A stretch of DNA of 7,934 nucleotides from Pseudomonadota bacterium. Its GTDB lineage: Bacteria; Pseudomonadota; Gammaproteobacteria; Xanthomonadales; Rhodanobacteraceae. Both the position numbers and the translations under genes were made by a program. The notes under the pieces were generated by a model. That model was not told the origin of the DNA, did no database searches, and was given only the letters and a program-made list of their open reading frames with translations. Of the stretch, positions 7,173-7,934 are shown piece after piece. Numbering within the stretch: position 1 is the first letter of the stretch; each line of letters opens with the position of its first letter. The stretch spans positions 1-7,934 of the forward strand of contig JANXVS010000186.1 in NCBI GenBank assembly GCA_025351555.1, given 5' to 3'.

Positions 7173-7233
7173 TTTCTTCCTCACGCTTTATTGCGGCTGG
7201 AAAACTATGCAAGCAAAGACCGTCCCATCTTGA
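7108..7233 (+). CDS. Possible 41-residue membrane peptide
   Basis: A short frame beginning MKIGWRWGAKKYSHPLFRLS and continuing FIFFLTLYCGW before a basic tail. It has a positively charged N-terminus followed by about 16 hydrophobic residues, the profile of a single-pass small membrane protein. GGAG (7094-7097) lies 10 nt before the ATG, a rather long spacing. Its stop codon falls inside the FNR-type box at 7230. It overlaps the opposite-strand leader frame, which has the better ribosome binding site, so at most one is likely real. No family is recognised. Confidence 0.15.
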   Translation: MKIGWRWGAKKYSHPLFRLSFIFFLTLYCGWKTMQAKTVPS

Positions 7234-7243
7234 TCTGGATCAA
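7230..7243 (-). promoter_or_regulatory. Perfect FNR/ANR box, cytochrome-porin operon
   Basis: TTGATCTGGATCAA matches the FNR consensus at all ten defined positions, the best site in the window. Read on the minus strand with its centre at -41.5, transcription would start near 7195, and TAGTTT (7207-7202) lies at the expected -10 with a 22-bp gap. The leader would be 23 nt to the small frame at 7172 or 264 nt to the cytochrome-porin. In the plus direction the -10 position reads CAATCA, a poorer fit, so I assign it to the minus strand. Confidence 0.65.
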
Positions 7244-7312
7244 GTTTGATTGAGTCAGTGGTGGCCAATCACTGTTGATGCTGCGAATGGCTCTTCACAA
7301 ACCCGGTCGAAG

Positions 7313-7326
7313 TTGATTGAAGTCAA
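7313..7326 (+). promoter_or_regulatory. FNR/ANR-type box, GNAT promoter
   Basis: TTGATTGAAGTCAA matches 9 of 10 defined positions and has the same right arm as the ccoN box. With the centre at -41.5, transcription would begin near 7361, 24 nt before the GNAT ATG. The -10 position (7349-7354, CAATTT) is weak, as is common at activator-dependent promoters. A better-looking TATAAC lies at 7365-7370 but would place the box near -57. Confidence 0.65.
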
Positions 7327-7384
7327 TACGCAGAGTCGCGCGAACGCGCAATTTGGCACCAAGCTATAACCAGAGGTCGATGCC

Positions 7385-7810
7385 ATGCAAACGAATCCCT
7401 ATGCAATGCCAAGCAATCCTGCGAAGTCACCGGTTTCGGCAGTCGCCATAAGCATTCCTGAGCAATGGCACGATAAACTGCGCGATGGCACAACCGTATT
7501 GATCCGGCCGATTCGCCAGTCGGATCTGGAGTTGGAGCGCCGCTTCATCAACGACCTGTCACCGCAGTCGCGGCGGTTTCGGTTTCTCGGCGAATTTAAA
7601 AGTCCAAGCCCCGATTTGCTAAAGCAGCTGACGCAACTTGACCCGGTGCGCGACGTCGCTTTCGTCGCACTGATTGCCGATGGAGCGGACAAGCGTGAAA
7701 TCGGCGTTTCTCGATTCAGCGCGCGTCCGGACGGCTTGACTTGCGAGTGCGCAGTTACCGTCAGTGACGAATGGCGCAACCAGGGCCTAGGAACAATGGC
7801 ACTTACTTAA
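7385..7810 (+). pseudogene. GNAT acetyltransferase, truncated (Pat/YfiQ C-domain-like)
   Basis: A 141-codon frame with the start of a GNAT domain: RDGTTVLIRPIRQSDLELER (about 33-52), LSPQSRRFRFLGEFK, LTQLDPVRDVAFVALIAD, and strand CECAVTVSDEWRNQGLGT. This pattern closely follows the GNAT domain at the C-terminus of Pat/YfiQ-type protein lysine acetyltransferases, which use acetyl-CoA and often act on acetyl-CoA synthetase. Only the first part of the acetyl-CoA-binding loop (QxxGxG/A) is present. The frame then ends MALT and stop, where homologues continue for about 50 residues with two more helices and strands. The product is therefore probably inactive. The ATG has GAGG (7373-7376) 8 nt upstream. 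Homology breaks at about 7795, exactly where a possible insertion-sequence end begins. A sequencing or assembly join is the alternative. Confidence 0.75.
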
Positions 7811-7843
7811 GCTTCTAGAGATTCGTAGACCCGTATCTTACGA

Positions 7844-7857
7844 CGAGCCGTGGCTCG
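7844..7857. repeat. Perfect 14-bp inverted repeat
   Basis: CGAGCC-GT-GGCTCG is a perfect palindromic arm pair, more realistically a 5-bp stem with a 4-nt loop. It lies between the broken GNAT frame and the minus-strand coding end, and a TTTT follows on the plus strand at 7863-7866. It could be a weak terminator for either side or a subterminal repeat of an element. Evidence is limited to the symmetry. Confidence 0.35.
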
Positions 7858-7865
7858 AGATGTTT

Positions 7866-7934
7866 TCAACCACGGGTAGGATTTTGGTCGTCGTTTTCGC
7901 GCGCGGGGTTCAATGCGTCCGGGTCGATTGCCGA
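7866..7934 (-). CDS. C-terminus of unknown protein (partial)
   Basis: Read from the right edge on the minus strand, an open frame gives SAIDPDALNPARENDDQNPT, then RG and a TGA at 7868-7866. It is polar and charged, like a disordered C-terminal tail, and its codons end mostly in G or C like the real genes here. Only 22 residues are visible, so the family cannot be named. If the adjoining sequence is an insertion-sequence end, this would be the tail of its transposase. The opposite strand is also open through this stretch, so the choice of strand is tentative. Confidence 0.3.
   Translation of the reverse strand, partial: SAIDPDALNPARENDDQNPTRG

Larger units (their letters stand above)
6932..7384. 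other. 453-bp divergent control region
   Basis: No confidently assigned gene lies between the cytochrome-porin and the GNAT gene. The stretch is visibly more AT-rich than its flanks and holds two good FNR-type boxes (7230-7243 and 7313-7326). Between them lies a degenerate one, TTGATTGAGTCAG at 7246-7258, whose spacer is one base short. Two competing small frames also occur: a 78-codon one on the minus strand and a 41-codon one on the plus strand. The layout repeats the ccoN/ATPase region, with one box per divergent direction. Confidence 0.6.
7794..7934. mobile_element. Possible insertion-sequence end (partial)
   Basis: From about 7794 the GNAT homology stops abruptly. The new sequence begins CAATGGCACTTACTTAAG, which I judge similar in style to the ACTTAAG-ending terminal repeats of IS231-like IS4-family elements. 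This comparison is from memory and partial. A minus-strand coding end follows about 70 bp inside, as expected for a transposase reading toward this end. The second terminal repeat and the target duplication would lie outside the window, so the call rests on one end only. A chimeric assembly join would look the same. Confidence 0.3.

Noticed and set aside
7246..7258. TTGATTGAGTCAG as a third FNR-type box in the second divergent region
   Set aside because: The spacer is one base short (3 instead of 4), so the arms do not sit on the same faces as in real sites. Noted as a possible decayed copy only.
1..7934. CRISPR arrays, tRNA or rRNA genes
   Set aside because: No regularly spaced direct repeats, tRNA cloverleaf arms with a CCA-like end, or rRNA-like conserved stretches were seen on either strand.

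Overview
The window looks like part of a chromosome from a GC-rich proteobacterium. A gammaproteobacterium of the Rhodanobacter/Xanthomonadales type is my best guess, from protein style alone. It carries a compact group of genes for respiration and energy metabolism at low oxygen. Five 14-bp FNR/ANR-type palindromes (TTGAT-N4-[AG]TCA[AG]) lie only in the gene-start regions. They sit where an oxygen-sensing Crp/FNR-family activator would switch on nearly every transcription unit here.

Layout, left to right. (1) 1-151, minus: the first 50 codons of ccoN, catalytic subunit of a cbb3-type high-affinity terminal oxidase. (2) 152-432: divergent promoter region with two FNR-type boxes, one placed for each direction. 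(3) 433-2967, plus: an intact cation-transporting P-type ATPase. (4) 2959-3342, minus: a small secreted protein of unknown function whose end overlaps the ATPase end by 9 bp. (5) 3343-3480: divergent promoter region with one box. (6) 3481-4449, plus: a short phosphate acetyl/butyryltransferase (pta-like), translationally coupled by ATGA to (7) a broken acetate kinase, 4446-4816, with frameshifts and its middle about 285 codons missing. (8) 4810-5454, minus: a diheme cytochrome c4-like lipoprotein. (9) 5510-6931, minus: a fused monoheme cytochrome and outer-membrane beta-barrel that looks like Cyc2. (10) 6936-7172, minus: a possible small leader gene. (11) A second divergent control region with two boxes. 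(12) 7385-7810, plus: a GNAT acetyltransferase cut off inside its acetyl-CoA-binding motif. (13) About 7794 to the end: unrelated sequence, possibly one end of an insertion sequence, with the C-terminus of an unknown minus-strand protein.

How it may fit together. The Cyc2-like cytochrome-porin, the periplasmic diheme cytochrome and the cbb3 oxidase form a plausible electron route from outside the cell to oxygen at low tension. This is the order proposed for neutrophilic Fe(II) oxidation, but the substrate cannot be read from sequence. The Pta/acetate kinase pair and a GNAT like the C-terminal domain of Pat/YfiQ lysine acetyltransferases belong to acetyl-CoA/acetyl-phosphate metabolism. Two of these three genes are broken here, so that branch seems to be decaying or the assembly is faulty there. 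The most interesting items are the shared promoter geometry of the boxes, the cytochrome-porin/cytochrome pair, the internally deleted ackA, and the abrupt break in the GNAT gene.
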